Of a DNA stretch of 29,359 nt, positions 11,222 through 20,289 are shown piece after piece. The DNA comes from Rhizopus sp. PT2906 (Eukaryota; Mucoromycota; Mucoromycetes; Mucorales; Rhizopodaceae). The stretch covers positions 1-29,359 of the forward strand of contig JAMYHX010000523.1 of the NCBI GenBank assembly GCA_025529335.1. The letters are read 5' to 3'. How positions within the stretch are numbered: position 1 is the stretch's first letter; each line of letters starts with the position of its first letter. The position numbers and the translations under genes are program-made. A model generated the notes under the pieces. The model worked only from the letters and a program-made list of their open reading frames with translations, searched no databases and was not told where the DNA came from.

Positions 11222-11905
11222 ATGACAACCTCAAAGGCACAAGAGACCAAGAGGGCTACCTGCTGGACCAAGATCCTTTTCATTCTCACGTTGGTTTCTG
11301 CTCTCTTTGTTGGTTTGGACCAAATCAAACATCAATGGTACATCTTTGATCCAGTCGTACTTCAACAAATAGCTCAGGCCAATATTGAGAAATACGCTGG
11401 TAAGAATGACACAAAGGGTATGATGGAAAACATTGCCCTTGATTTAGAAGCCAAATATCCTGGACATATCAACTTGAAGGAAGAGTGGGTATTTAACAAC
11501 GCAGGTGGTGCCATGGGTTCCATGTGGGTCTTGCACGGTTCTATCACCGAATATGTGATTATCTTTGGTACTCCCGTGGGTACTGAAGGACATACTGGTC
11601 GTTTTTTTGCCGATGATTACTTCATTATTCTCGAAGGTGAACAATGGGCTTATTCTGCAGGACAAGTGAGTCGTGAAGTGTACAAGCCAGGAGAAATGCA
11701 TCTTTTGGCCAGAGGTAACTGTCAACAATACAAGATTCCTGAACATGCTTGGGCTCTTGAATATGCTCGTGGATGGGTTCCTACTATGTTACCATTTGGA
11801 TTCGCAGACACTTTCTTCTCCACCATTGATTTCCCTACCCTCGTCAAAACGGTCAAAATCTACACTAGATTGATTGTCAGTGAATTGCTCCAAGGAAAGA
11901 TTTAA
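11222..11905 (+). CDS. ERG2: C-8 sterol isomerase (ERG2/sigma-1 receptor family)
   Basis: A single exon of 227 aa, the usual length for Erg2. The enzyme shifts the ring-B double bond from C-8 to C-7 (fecosterol to episterol) in ergosterol synthesis in the ER. An N-terminal membrane anchor (about residues 17-36, ILFILTLVSALFVGLDQIKH) is followed by YIFDPVVLQQIAQ, LKEEWVFNNAGGAMGSMWVL, HGSITEYVIIFGTPVGTEGH, TGRFFADDYFIILEGEQWAY, YKPGEMHLLARG and ALEYARGWVPTMLPFGF. These are hallmark stretches, with the acidic ligand-site residues (FADDYF, ILEGE) present. A longer frame opens at 11171, but homology begins after 11222 and the TATA element precedes it well. It is one of the few intronless genes here. 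Confidence 0.95.
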   Translation: MTTSKAQETKRATCWTKILFILTLVSALFVGLDQIKHQWYIFDPVVLQQIAQANIEKYAGKNDTKGMMENIALDLEAKYPGHINLKEEWVFNNAGGAMGSMWVLHGSITEYVIIFGTPVGTEGHTGRFFADDYFIILEGEQWAYSAGQVSREVYKPGEMHLLARGNCQQYKIPEHAWALEYARGWVPTMLPFGFADTFFSTIDFPTLVKTVKIYTRLIVSELLQGKI

Positions 11906-12615
11906 ACTGTAGAAACTATTTATCCTTAATCATTAATAATAAATTATAATTTTTTTCATACTTGTGCAACCTTCTTCTCGACCGGATCCATGCGCCGTTC
12001 TTTTGGAGCTTGAGGCACATTTATGGTAGAGCCGGCAATCGTTGCCGATACTTGATTGGACGTACGATGAAGGTCTCTTTTATTAATCACTCTCAACCAT
12101 GTCAATTTGATCAGCTTTCCAAGTCAGTATCATATATTTATCAATACAAGTTATTTCAAGTTGTGCAAACTTGAGGTTCCTCGTATTTTGTTGTTGTTGT
12201 TTTTTTTTTTTTTTACTAGCAGAATATATCGTTTAGATTAGACAAACTGTGTAAAACAGAGAAAAGAGTGTTCTCTAACTGAGAAACCATAATGACCATT
12301 AGAAGGGGCAATAGTGTGATGCTTGCCTAATTTAGCAAAAGATACACTTTTGTTAAAAAGAAAGACTCAGTTGTTATTCAAACCTACCACTTTTCCCATT
12401 TCAAATAAGTGATTGACAATAAGCGTCCATGATCAACATTTTAAAATGTATTACTGCATCATAAAGCATAAACAGTAACCATTTATGATCAAAATTATAT
12501 GAAACGTACACACACACACGCGTATACATACAAAGAAAGTTAGAAAGAGTCACAGAAATGATAAGAATGATCTCACGGCTCATTTTTATTTATTTTCTTT
12601 TGCTTTATAGAAACA
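11906..12615. other. Intergenic region between ERG2 and the nucleoside transporter
   Basis: A 710-bp spacer. AATAAATTATAAT at 11937 onward may serve ERG2 polyadenylation. It contains a GC-richer block with an open frame on the minus strand (listed separately), a short inverted repeat CAAGTT/AACTTG at 12157-12173, a T-run near 12200, and an (AC)n stretch near 12509-12520. No further gene is supported. Confidence 0.5.
11956..12123 (-). pseudogene. Unidentified open fragment, possible gene or repeat relic
   Basis: Read on the minus strand this stretch is open for 55 codons before a TGA at 11956-11958. It has no start codon at its head, only an internal ATG (in ERRMDPVE), and a TGA just upstream. 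Its composition looks protein-like (ATIAGSTINVPQAPKERR, then MDPVEKKVAQV) and is richer in GC than the flanks. It may be a broken 3' exon or a piece of a dispersed element. I do not recognise a family. A chance open frame is possible. Confidence 0.3.
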
Positions 12616-14237
12616 ATGTTAAAATCACTTACATGTCGATTGTTTCGACAGCAGGAAGACGAAGCAAGCAGACGATTATTAGATGAACGGAGTTTAGATC
12701 CATGGAAACAAGAACCCATAGACAAGTATAAGTTGGTATATTGGGTATGTTGTTGTTATTTTTTTGAAAAGGAAAGAGAGAAAGAGGGCTGATAGTGGTT
12801 AGATTTATTTCTTGTATGGAATAGCCATGTTATTACCTTGGAATGGTATATATTTCTATATTATTCATATCCCATCCATTAACCTTTATATCAGTGTTCA
12901 TTACTGCTTCTGAGTTTTTTGTAAAGCGATTTGCAGAAACGCCTTATCAAGAGACATTTCAAAACTATTTCTCAACGTATTCGACATTAACAAACCTTTT
13001 GACATTTGTCATTGTTTTAAAGCTTCAAAACAAGGTAATTCATCAGTACAGTTAGAAAAAGGGTATTAATATTTATATATGTCGCATATAGTCGTCCTTT
13101 AGATTAAATAGTTTTATTCCAATCTGCATAAATACAGCTGTATTTGCTGCCATGGCAATTAGCGTCAAGATGGATTTTGAGGGAATAGATTATTTTTGGT
13201 TTGTCATGTTCTTTATTGTCCTAACAGGCGGAACAACAAGTTTCTTTCAGAATTCGGTATTTAGTGAAGCAAGTCGGTTGCCTCCAGTGTATGTGCAAGC
13301 AGTAGTCAGGTAAAGAAATGATGAATAAAAATAAAGAAGAGATCTAACAGTTCATTTAGTGGCCAAGGTAAAGATAAATAAAAGGTAAATATTAAAGTCG
13401 CTAATATGAGTTTTACTAGGCGTCGCCGGTGTCGTAGTTGCATTATCTTCTATTGTTAGTGCACTTGCGGGTAGTGGTGATCGTGTTCCTGATGAAGCAT
13501 CTATAACTCGCTCAGCATTTTTGTATTTCCTCTTTGCTCTTTTAATCACTACCGCTGCCATGATCGGACGTATTCTGGTAACTCAGCTTCCGTTCTACGG
13601 CTACTACATGAACTTGCAAGCTAGACATGATCAGGAGATTGACCAACAGTCAGAAGAAGAACGTGGTGTGACTGTAATTGACATTGTACGCAAATCATAC
13701 GGTTTGATCTTTGCTGTTGCCTACGTGTTTGCCATCACCCTGATGCTTTTCCCTTCGCTTACTGCACTCATCAAGTCAACACGTCGACAAGATGACAGTA
13801 TGAAGAACATCAATCGATTTTTTGATGATGACATCTTTGTTGCCTTTCATTTCCTTTTATTTAACATTGGTGACTGGGTTGGACGAACGCTACCTGTGTC
13901 TGAACGATTTCAAGTATTTAGAGCCAAGACGCTGATCAACCTATCCTTGCTTCGTACAGTCTTTATCCCTTTATTCTTAGTGTGTAACGTGATTATATCA
14001 GAGGAACGAAGGCTCCCTGTGTTGATATCCAATGATTTTGTTTATTTGTTCCTTGTCTGGATCTTTGCTGTCAGTAATGGCTGGATTGGTGGTTTATGCA
14101 TGATGGCAGCACCACAACAGGCAACCATTAAATCTGGAGCAGAGAAATCAATGGTGGGTAGTGTTATGAGTTTTGCTCTCGTCCTTGGTTTAGCCATCGG
14201 TGGTCTCTTGAGCTTTGCTATCAGACAGGTTGTCTAA
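12616..14237 (+). CDS. Equilibrative nucleoside transporter (SLC29/ENT family)
   Basis: Exons 12616-12744, 12803-12845, 12895-13034, 13092-13309, 13360-13367 and 13420-14237 give 451 aa. ENT proteins carry nucleosides through membranes; fungal Fun26 does so in the vacuole, so a vacuolar or plasma-membrane site is possible. The first membrane segment has the family motif, here IYFLYGIAMLLPWNVFITAS, built from three exons. GGTTSFFQNSVF and QAVVSGQGVAGVVVALSS are the signature of the middle segments, and NGWIGGLCMMAAPQQ lies near the C-terminus. The GQG motif is formed only if an 8-nt exon (13360-13367) is included. The central loop (LQARHDQEIDQQSEEER) is hydrophilic, as is typical. The protein ends in a hydrophobic segment, LSFAIRQVV. 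Confidence 0.9.
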
Positions 14238-14489
14238 TCCCCCCCCCTTTTTTTTAAATTACTATTTCTCCGTATCAAAATAAACGTATACGCAATACAT
14301 TAGCTTATATCCAAATCCTCTCCTTTTCTTTTATTTCAAGTGAATGAGTTTTTATTCAAAAAGTAAAACAATAACACTGTATCTCCCCTCGTTCAATTAA
14401 ATAGGGAAATTATACTACTACTCCTTCATTTTTTCATTTTTTTTTCCCTCTTTTTCCCCTTTCCATTCAATTAAATAATAATAAAGAAA

Positions 14490-14927
14490 ATGCCCGTATT
14501 TCATGACACATTCACCTCTAGTCTTGCCATGTGGTCCCCTTCGACCCTATCTTCTCTTAGTTTATATGCAACAGCTTGGAATGACGTGAATGAAAGGACA
14601 AAATATTATCATGAGCCCGTTTATTACCCAGCAGCATGTATCATCTGTGGACTATCACACCATCCGACAACAACGACCAACGAAAAAGAACAATCCATTC
14701 AACCTGCAGTGCCTACCCCTTGGGAGATCAGGTCTGTGGAACGACGGAGTGGAAAGGTAGAGGAAAAGAAGAGCAAGAGCATGGTCCATCATGTACAACG
14801 TCTCTTCTGTCAAGTACTGGTTGTCATCAATAAGCCGATAAAGTTGTGTAGAAAATATAGTGTGCATTCTACGAAAAAGAGAGTGACGCTTAACAAAATA
14901 GGATATAATAAGCGTGCTAGCGTGTGA
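14490..14927 (+). CDS. Hypothetical protein, 145 aa
   Basis: An intronless frame with an ATG after an A-rich leader. I do not recognise the family. The N-terminal half is rich in Ser, Thr, Tyr and Trp (MPVFHDTFTSSLAMWSP), followed by one CxxC pair with neighbouring histidines (CIICGLSHHP, C50/C53), a proline-containing stretch and a basic C-terminal half with LFCQVLVVINKPIKLC. A single CxxC is too little to call a zinc site. It lies in the same direction as the next small gene, and composition is like the neighbours. It could be a rapidly evolving fungal protein or a chance frame; its length and the clean gaps around it favour a gene. Confidence 0.5.
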   Translation: MPVFHDTFTSSLAMWSPSTLSSLSLYATAWNDVNERTKYYHEPVYYPAACIICGLSHHPTTTTNEKEQSIQPAVPTPWEIRSVERRSGKVEEKKSKSMVHHVQRLFCQVLVVINKPIKLCRKYSVHSTKKRVTLNKIGYNKRASV

Positions 14928-15091
14928 TAGGAATAGAAACATGATGCCACGTTTATGACTATTGTTTTCCTTTTAATAAAAGGGTCCCTTTTTTTCATGT
15001 TAATATACAAAATCATGCAACACAACCTTGAATCCACACTCAAAAAAATCTCCTGACGAATGCACAAAAACAGCAGTGCTTTTGAGTTTTA

Positions 15092-15099
15092 TATATAAA
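15092..15099 (+). promoter_or_regulatory. TATA element of the 119-aa gene
   Basis: TATATAAA lies 50 nt before the ATG at 15149, with a T-rich stretch in between. This is a good core-promoter match and supports the downstream frame as a real gene. Confidence 0.5.
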
Positions 15100-15148
15100 T
15101 ACTTATTCTTTTTTTATAAAGTTCAATACAAATACACACACCTTTATT

Positions 15149-15508
15149 ATGTTTTCCTTTAAGTTTTCTCTTGGTGGTTATTGGCATACATTAAAGAGAA
15201 AACGATCTATTTGTTCAATAGCATCTAGTTCTTCATCTGAAAAGTCGGTTCGATTTTCAGAAGAAAACAAGACATTCTATACACACAGTCCAAGAGATTA
15301 TGACCGATCATCTGTCAAACAGACTTGTCGATTACCAGCCTCTTTGGGTCAAACTTATCTGACAGTATTTGAACAAATTTTGATTGAAAATCCATTACAA
15401 GACTCGATTGTCAAAAGAAATACAAGTAAAAATGGAATGAAAAGTACAAAAGGACGTGCATTGAAAGCGAAAATAGCTAAATCAAGTCAACCACGCTCTT
15501 TACTGTAA
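15149..15508 (+). CDS. Small protein with PP1-docking-type motif, 119 aa
   Basis: An intronless frame preceded by a TATA element. No catalytic domain is visible. After a basic and Ser-rich stretch (LKRKRS, then SSSSSEK) comes KSVRF (residues 32-36), which fits the RVxF docking motif of type-1 phosphatase regulators. It is followed by an acidic residue pair and the distinctive FYTHSPRDYDRSS. The C-terminal third is basic (KGRALKAKIAKSSQPR). The layout resembles small fungal PP1-interacting proteins, where a Ser-rich stretch leads into RVxF. A role as a PP1 regulator is an inference from the short motif and could be chance. It converges on SLD2, with 173 bp between stops. Confidence 0.6.
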   Translation: MFSFKFSLGGYWHTLKRKRSICSIASSSSSEKSVRFSEENKTFYTHSPRDYDRSSVKQTCRLPASLGQTYLTVFEQILIENPLQDSIVKRNTSKNGMKSTKGRALKAKIAKSSQPRSLL

Positions 15509-15681
15509 AACCTTATACCCACTATGTATCCTCTCTTTTTTCTCTATTTATATTTATATATATGCCTTCACTTTAAAATCAATAAAAATACCATGTGTGT
15601 ATTTGTATCCATTCTAATAAACAACTTCTACAGCACGTGATGTCAATTTCAGTTAAACTATTTTATTTGTTAAAAACATCA

Positions 15682-17085
15682 TCAATCACAGAATTTGACT
15701 AAAAGAAGAGTGAGTATTGGATACTTTTCATGTATAAAAACTTACTCTTGACCAGACACGTCTGTCTTCGTTGAATAGGCTTTCTCTTGAATTCAGTTAC
15801 TTTTTCAGTATTGGTTTCAGTCTTGGGATTGGTCTTTGGTATCAATTTTGGTAACATGTCCTTATATTCTTCTTGAACTTTCCTCAGTATTTCTTGTTCC
15901 AATAAGTCATTTTCTTTATTCACTTCTCCAAGGATCCCTTTCTTCAATTTTTCCTGGATACGTGCTCTTCTTATAGGATCAGTCAGGTAGTTCTTACACA
16001 CAGCGTGTGATCCAAAGAACTGTGGACCAATGCTAAAATCAGGGTCGTCCCAGCGAAAGATGGAAGGATCATAATGACGGAAATAGTTTTCTTGGTATTC
16101 AACAATGGTAAATAGCTTTGCTGTCTCATCATCATCATCGTCATCTTCTGATGTGTTGTCATCATCTGTAGTCATTGATACTTGTGAATTCGTGTCAGCC
16201 TTCTTTTCCTCTTCCTCGTACTTTAAATCAGAAAAAGAGTACAAGGAAGAGCTATTTAGGCTATGCTTATTTTCAGTGCTATTTAATGTCTTTCTCTTTT
16301 TGCGTTCATGTCGTCGTGATTTATCTACAGGAGCCAGCATGAGTTTCTTCTTTTGGGTTGGCTGACTAGAACTTGTTGGTTGTGGACTATTTTGTTTTGT
16401 TGTTGTCGTCTTTACTGGTTGTGACATGGATAGATGTGATTGAGGCTGTGTTGTCTGACTGCATTTTTCAGGAATGATTGGGATACTGAAGCCATCGTTA
16501 TCATTGCTATTATTATTGTTATTATTGTTGTTATTATTGCTCGCATCTTGGCTATCATTGTCTGTACAGATACTAAAGCTATTGGTATTATTAAAACTAC
16601 TGCTATTACTGGTCATTTCAATATCACTGCTAGTTGTAGAAAGGCCATGACTCGTAGTACTATTGTTGTCACTTGCTGGTATATTAAGCCAAAAGGCCTC
16701 TTCTTCTGTTAGTTGTCGATTTATCGCTTTTGGTGGTATCTTGTTTTCTGTGTCAGAAGCTTCAGGGAAGAGCACTCTGCCTGATGAAGGAGGACGAAGG
16801 GAACGTTGTGATGAACTCTTTTGTGCAGCACGTGCTTCCAATTCTTTATTAAACTTCTTTTTCAACTCATTATATCTTTTATAAAACTTGGCTAAAAAAA
16901 GTAAATAAAATTTAGTTGATATGCTTGTAATCTGTTGCCATCTTACCTATTGATGGTCGCCCTCTAATGTCTTCAACAGTAGCTGGTCGTTTATATTTAC
17001 GTTCAAACGTTTCTTCCCATTGTCTTAGTGACCTTTTATAGGAAAGAATTTCTTTTTCAAGTAATTTAAGATCTTTGGAATCCAT
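15682..17085 (-). CDS. SLD2: DNA replication initiation factor Sld2/Drc1
   Basis: Exons 16947-17085, 15746-16891 and 15682-15698 give 433 aa, close to the family's usual size. Sld2 binds Dpb11/TopBP1 and helps load GINS and polymerase epsilon at origins in S phase. The N-terminal module, shared with RecQL4, is clear: LRQWEETFERKYKRPATVED, then IRGRPSIAKFYKRYNELKKK. No RecQ helicase follows, which favours Sld2. The middle is disordered: a poly-Asn run (residues 165-174, 16509-16538), Ser- and Gln-rich tracts, a basic stretch (RRHERKKRKT) and an acidic stretch. A conserved-looking C-terminal part has RWDDPDFSIGPQFFGSHAVC and TDPIRRARIQEKLKKGILGE. Only one S/T-P dipeptide (S215) is present. The 17-nt last exon gives the end VKIKFCD. 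Three ACGCGT boxes lie upstream. Confidence 0.85.
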
Positions 17086-17207
17086 TTTAAATAAGTAAGA
17101 GAAGAGGGGTGAGTGTAGAGATAAAAAGAAGAAGACGAGGAGGAAAGGGAAAAACGAGCTGGATGTTAATTTTCCTTTTTGTTTCTCAACAAAAAAAAAA
17201 CGTGACT

Positions 17208-17263
17208 ACGCGTTTTTATATTTCAGACGCGTTTGAAAAATATGAAAAGGTAACACAACGCGT
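17208..17263. promoter_or_regulatory. Cluster of three MluI cell-cycle boxes (ACGCGT)
   Basis: ACGCGT occurs at 17208-17213, 17227-17232 and 17258-17263, starting 123 nt before the SLD2 ATG. This palindrome is the MCB bound by Mbp1/Swi6-type (MBF) factors that switch on G1/S genes in fungi. Three copies within 56 bp of AT-rich DNA are unlikely by chance. The nearest start is that of SLD2; the NT5DC gene only ends here. MBF control of SLD2 is an inference that fits its S-phase job. Confidence 0.7.
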
Positions 17264-17375
17264 TAGTTGACCACAAATGATGATATTAAGCCATAAAGTG
17301 AGAAAGAAGAGATTGTTGTGCACAGGATGTTAAAAATAACAATAATTTATAAGATAAAATGGATCAATTGTAATT

Positions 17376-19576
17376 CTATTCAGAAATATGCTTGATCTGA
17401 CCACTATCCACAATTTCTTCTACTAGCCTTTCACTACAAATAAATGAGTAAAGCATTCGTTAAGTTTATATTACACTTACTGTGGTAAATAGGTTCTGTT
17501 GGGATAAAATACATAATCTAAGGAAAGGTTATCCAGGTTGGTAATGTTGGACATATAAATGTCTGCAAACTTTTGAATCTTGTTTGCAAAAAAGGATGGA
17601 TTCTGATATGTTCTAAACATGCTTCCAAAGTGTTCATTAAAGGCTGATTTTAATTGAATACGAACTTCGTTTCGTTCTGATCTCCACTCTGACAATATCT
17701 TGTTTAGCTCATCTGTACAATGATCCTTACTCCATGATTGGGCCTCATTCAATAATCGCTCAAGATTTAGCAGCCAAGATAACTTATGTCGGTAGCATGG
17801 TTGGTTACGAATTTCTATTTCTTTGGCTAATTCATGAATAATGGCACCCTATACAACATGTTATATAAAATGTTATTCTTTTTTCATACAAATAGGCAAT
17901 ATATGACTTACTGTATGCCAACCATGTTGAATGGATGCGTCCACTAGATCAGAATAGATGTGGTCACCAAAATAGAGCACCCTTTGTCTTTATAGGAAAA
18001 AGAGTTAGTATCTTTACAAGTATATTGTCACCCTCCCCCTTTATTGTTGCTTTTACCCTTTCCTAAATAATTGTAAATAAATATATAGATAAGTATCGGT
18101 TCTATAAGGACTACACACACACACACACACAAGCTTACCATCCAGTCAGTCTTTCAAAGTCCTTAATGTTACCTCCTTGATATATCTGTCCAGGCTCAAA
18201 TCGTAATACTGAGTCCCAATTGGGCTCATGAGCGATTCTGAACGGACGGTAAGATCGATAAAATTCTGGTTTTCGAGCATTCACAATAACGCAATCAAAT
18301 AGGTCTCGCCAATCATCACTGGAGGTGAGATAACCCATACCTTTGGATATAAAAGACAGTGTACTGTTGGTCAACAGAAAAGTCTTTTTACCATTTTTCT
18401 TTAATGTTTCAAGATATCCAACAAGTTTAGGCGCGCGTTCCAAATACTTGGAGATATCTTTCATCACCTCCATATGAAGCGTGCCTCCAATGCCATGTGC
18501 GCCTGTATGAAGTATACGAGCAGCATGGTTCACGTCATCAGATAGGTAGCGTGGATGAAAGCTCATGTTATGATCTCTAAAATACTGAATTACATCGCTA
18601 AGTAACGTTGTCTATCATATAAAGAGAGAGAGAGAGAGAGAGAGATAAGGGAAAGTATCGTTTACATACAGTAAATCTTACCTGTGGTATGGAAAATAAA
18701 TCACTGAGCTGAAACATACTATTGTTCAAATACTCGGGTGGTATATGCCTTCCTTTATGGTATTCTATGACTTCATTCACATTCGTGATAGGTTCTCTTC
18801 CAACTGAAAAAGAATAAGTCAATCAGCCATGAACAGTATGTATGGATGCATTTTACCATGGACGGTATTCAATTGAATATTTGCCATATTATCAATCTTC
18901 ATCAGCCAACCATTGTTAAAATCTAATCACTCGATAGTTAGTTTATCATCCCTTTAACCTCTTTTTTCTTGTACCATAATGCAGTCCTCGAATAGCAAAG
19001 TTTGGATCAAACTTGAAATCTATGAAATATCTCTTAGGCAATGTAACTTGTTCTTTTTTGTCTGTTTTACCTTTGATCTGCTTTGGGTATTTGAACACGT
19101 CAACTAGTATCTCGCAAAGAAATTTGTAAATAGCAACAGACAGATTTTCTGTATAATTTGCTAGTGTGTACTACATTGTTGTCAGTTAGTTGCCAAATTA
19201 AGAAATATATTTCTTTGTTACATCATAGTCAAAACCATAGACTTCAATATTCTGCAAGTTCAATTCATTATTGATAAACCTATCTTTTTCTTATAAGAAT
19301 AAGCTCACATAATGTTTACTTTTTATACACTTTGTCTGGTGAAGTATAGCCCAGTCCTTCTAATGTCTTGAATTCCTCATCGGCCGTCATGTTTGCATTC
19401 TTTGAAAGTAATGTACTTTCCTCTTTTCCCATAGTATAGGCGTACTTAAACTTCTTTATTTCATACTCTTTTTTCAGTAATTCTGTCATACGTCTATGGT
19501 CAACAGTAGACGATATACTGTACTGTCGTCGTTGTTGTCGAATGTTATCAGTTGTCAGCCGGAGTAATCTTTTCAT
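17376..19576 (-). CDS. HAD-superfamily 5'-nucleotidase, NT5DC type
   Basis: Ten exons (19320-19576, 19222-19279, 18975-19170, 18857-18922, 18682-18803, 18139-18611, 18057-18062, 17912-17987, 17481-17848, 17376-17433) give 559 aa. The IMP/GMP-specific 5'-nucleotidase family includes NT5C2 and the NT5DC proteins; the substrate of the latter is poorly known. The HAD nucleophile motif is FDYDYTL (D103, D105), joined across an exon border. FDPNFAIRGLHYDF, VIEYHKGRHIPPEYL, KKTFLLTNSTLSFISKGMGY, DWRDLFDCVIVNARKPEFY, YQGGNIKDFERLTGW and VLYFGDHIYSDLVD match the family in order. The N-terminus is basic and Ser-rich without acids at its very start (MKRLLRLTT, then QQRRQYSISS), suggesting a mitochondrial presequence. 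The exon at 18057-18062 is only 6 nt. The first intron (19280-19319, 40 nt) is the shortest in the window and the least certain junction. Confidence 0.88.
18057..18062 (-). other. 6-nt internal microexon of the NT5DC gene
   Basis: Between TTATTTAG and GTAAAAGC on the minus strand sits GAAAGG. Including it joins GGATG to ACAAAGG as Gly-Trp-Lys-Gly-Gln-Arg-Val-Leu, matching the family's GWRGPRVLYFGDH. Joining the outer exons directly at the same sites would create TGA. Flanking introns are 76 nt (18063-18138) and 69 nt (17988-18056). Confidence 0.75.
18623..18645. repeat. (GA)n microsatellite in NT5DC intron
   Basis: A GA run on the plus strand forms a CT-rich polypyrimidine tract just before the acceptor of the intron at 18612-18681, read on the minus strand. 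Variation in its length could alter the intron but not the protein. Another repeat, (AC)n near 18114-18131, lies in a neighbouring intron. Confidence 0.7.
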
Positions 19577-20289
19577 GCAAGATCAGTGTGTACAACAAAT
19601 AAAAAAAAAAAAAAAAGAAAAAGTACCGCACTTTCCAATTTTCAAGTCGCTACACACTATGGTGTTTTGGTTCATATTCTTAGAAATTCCAAGTCGCAAA
19701 TGATGTCATGAATAATAGACAGGATTCATAAATTATTGGCACATTGGTAGAAAAATAATAATGTACCCTTTTGTCTTTTTCATTGAACTTAATCCAATCC
19801 AAGGCTTGAATCCAGAAAAACCGTATCGCCTCCTATACTTTATTTAAAGAGCCATTTCTTGCTACAAGTGGCAGAATATATACAAGGTAACCCAGGTGGT
19901 TTGGAATATAGGTATGTATTAAGGTGTATTGCAAACTGAGAGCGCGACATATGTGTTATTAGGTAAGGTGTCGCACCAAGTAAGAGTCTCTTTTTTTTTT
20001 TTAACAAAAGTCAGTTTTAATCTCTTAGGTGTTGTTCTTGTCATTTATGACTCAAAATCTTCATTCCCAACTTGGCATAGTTAAAATACTTTAAGAAACA
20101 TCTTTGAGTTTGGTTGAATGGAGTTTTTGTTTGTACTAAACTTCTCGACTTTGGTTTTTGAAAGTGTGTTTTTTTATCTGATCAAAAGGCTGGACAAGCT
20201 GACTTCAAAATGTTGACCAATTGAGTTCGCAAATTGGCCAATTAAATTTAAAGTACAGTAAGCAACAGATTCACAGTTTTATATTAAAA
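19577..20289. promoter_or_regulatory. Divergent intergenic region between NT5DC and SEC6
   Basis: This 713-bp region holds the upstream sequences of both genes: an A-rich block near 19599-19622, T-runs near 19990-20002 and 20168-20175, and a 49-codon stop-terminated open stretch on the plus strand (19793-19939) without a start codon. No RNA gene or TATA element is convincing. The SEC6 frame is open upstream to 20221, but only non-ATG codons are available there. Confidence 0.45.

Noticed and set aside
16105..16884. Plus-strand frames rich in Ser, Ile and Val opposite SLD2
   Set aside because: They are the complement of the Asp/Glu and poly-Asn codon repeats of SLD2, not genes.
20221..20289. 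In-frame upstream extension of SEC6
   Set aside because: The extension relies on a non-ATG start; the first in-frame ATG at 20290 fits the conserved N-terminus better.
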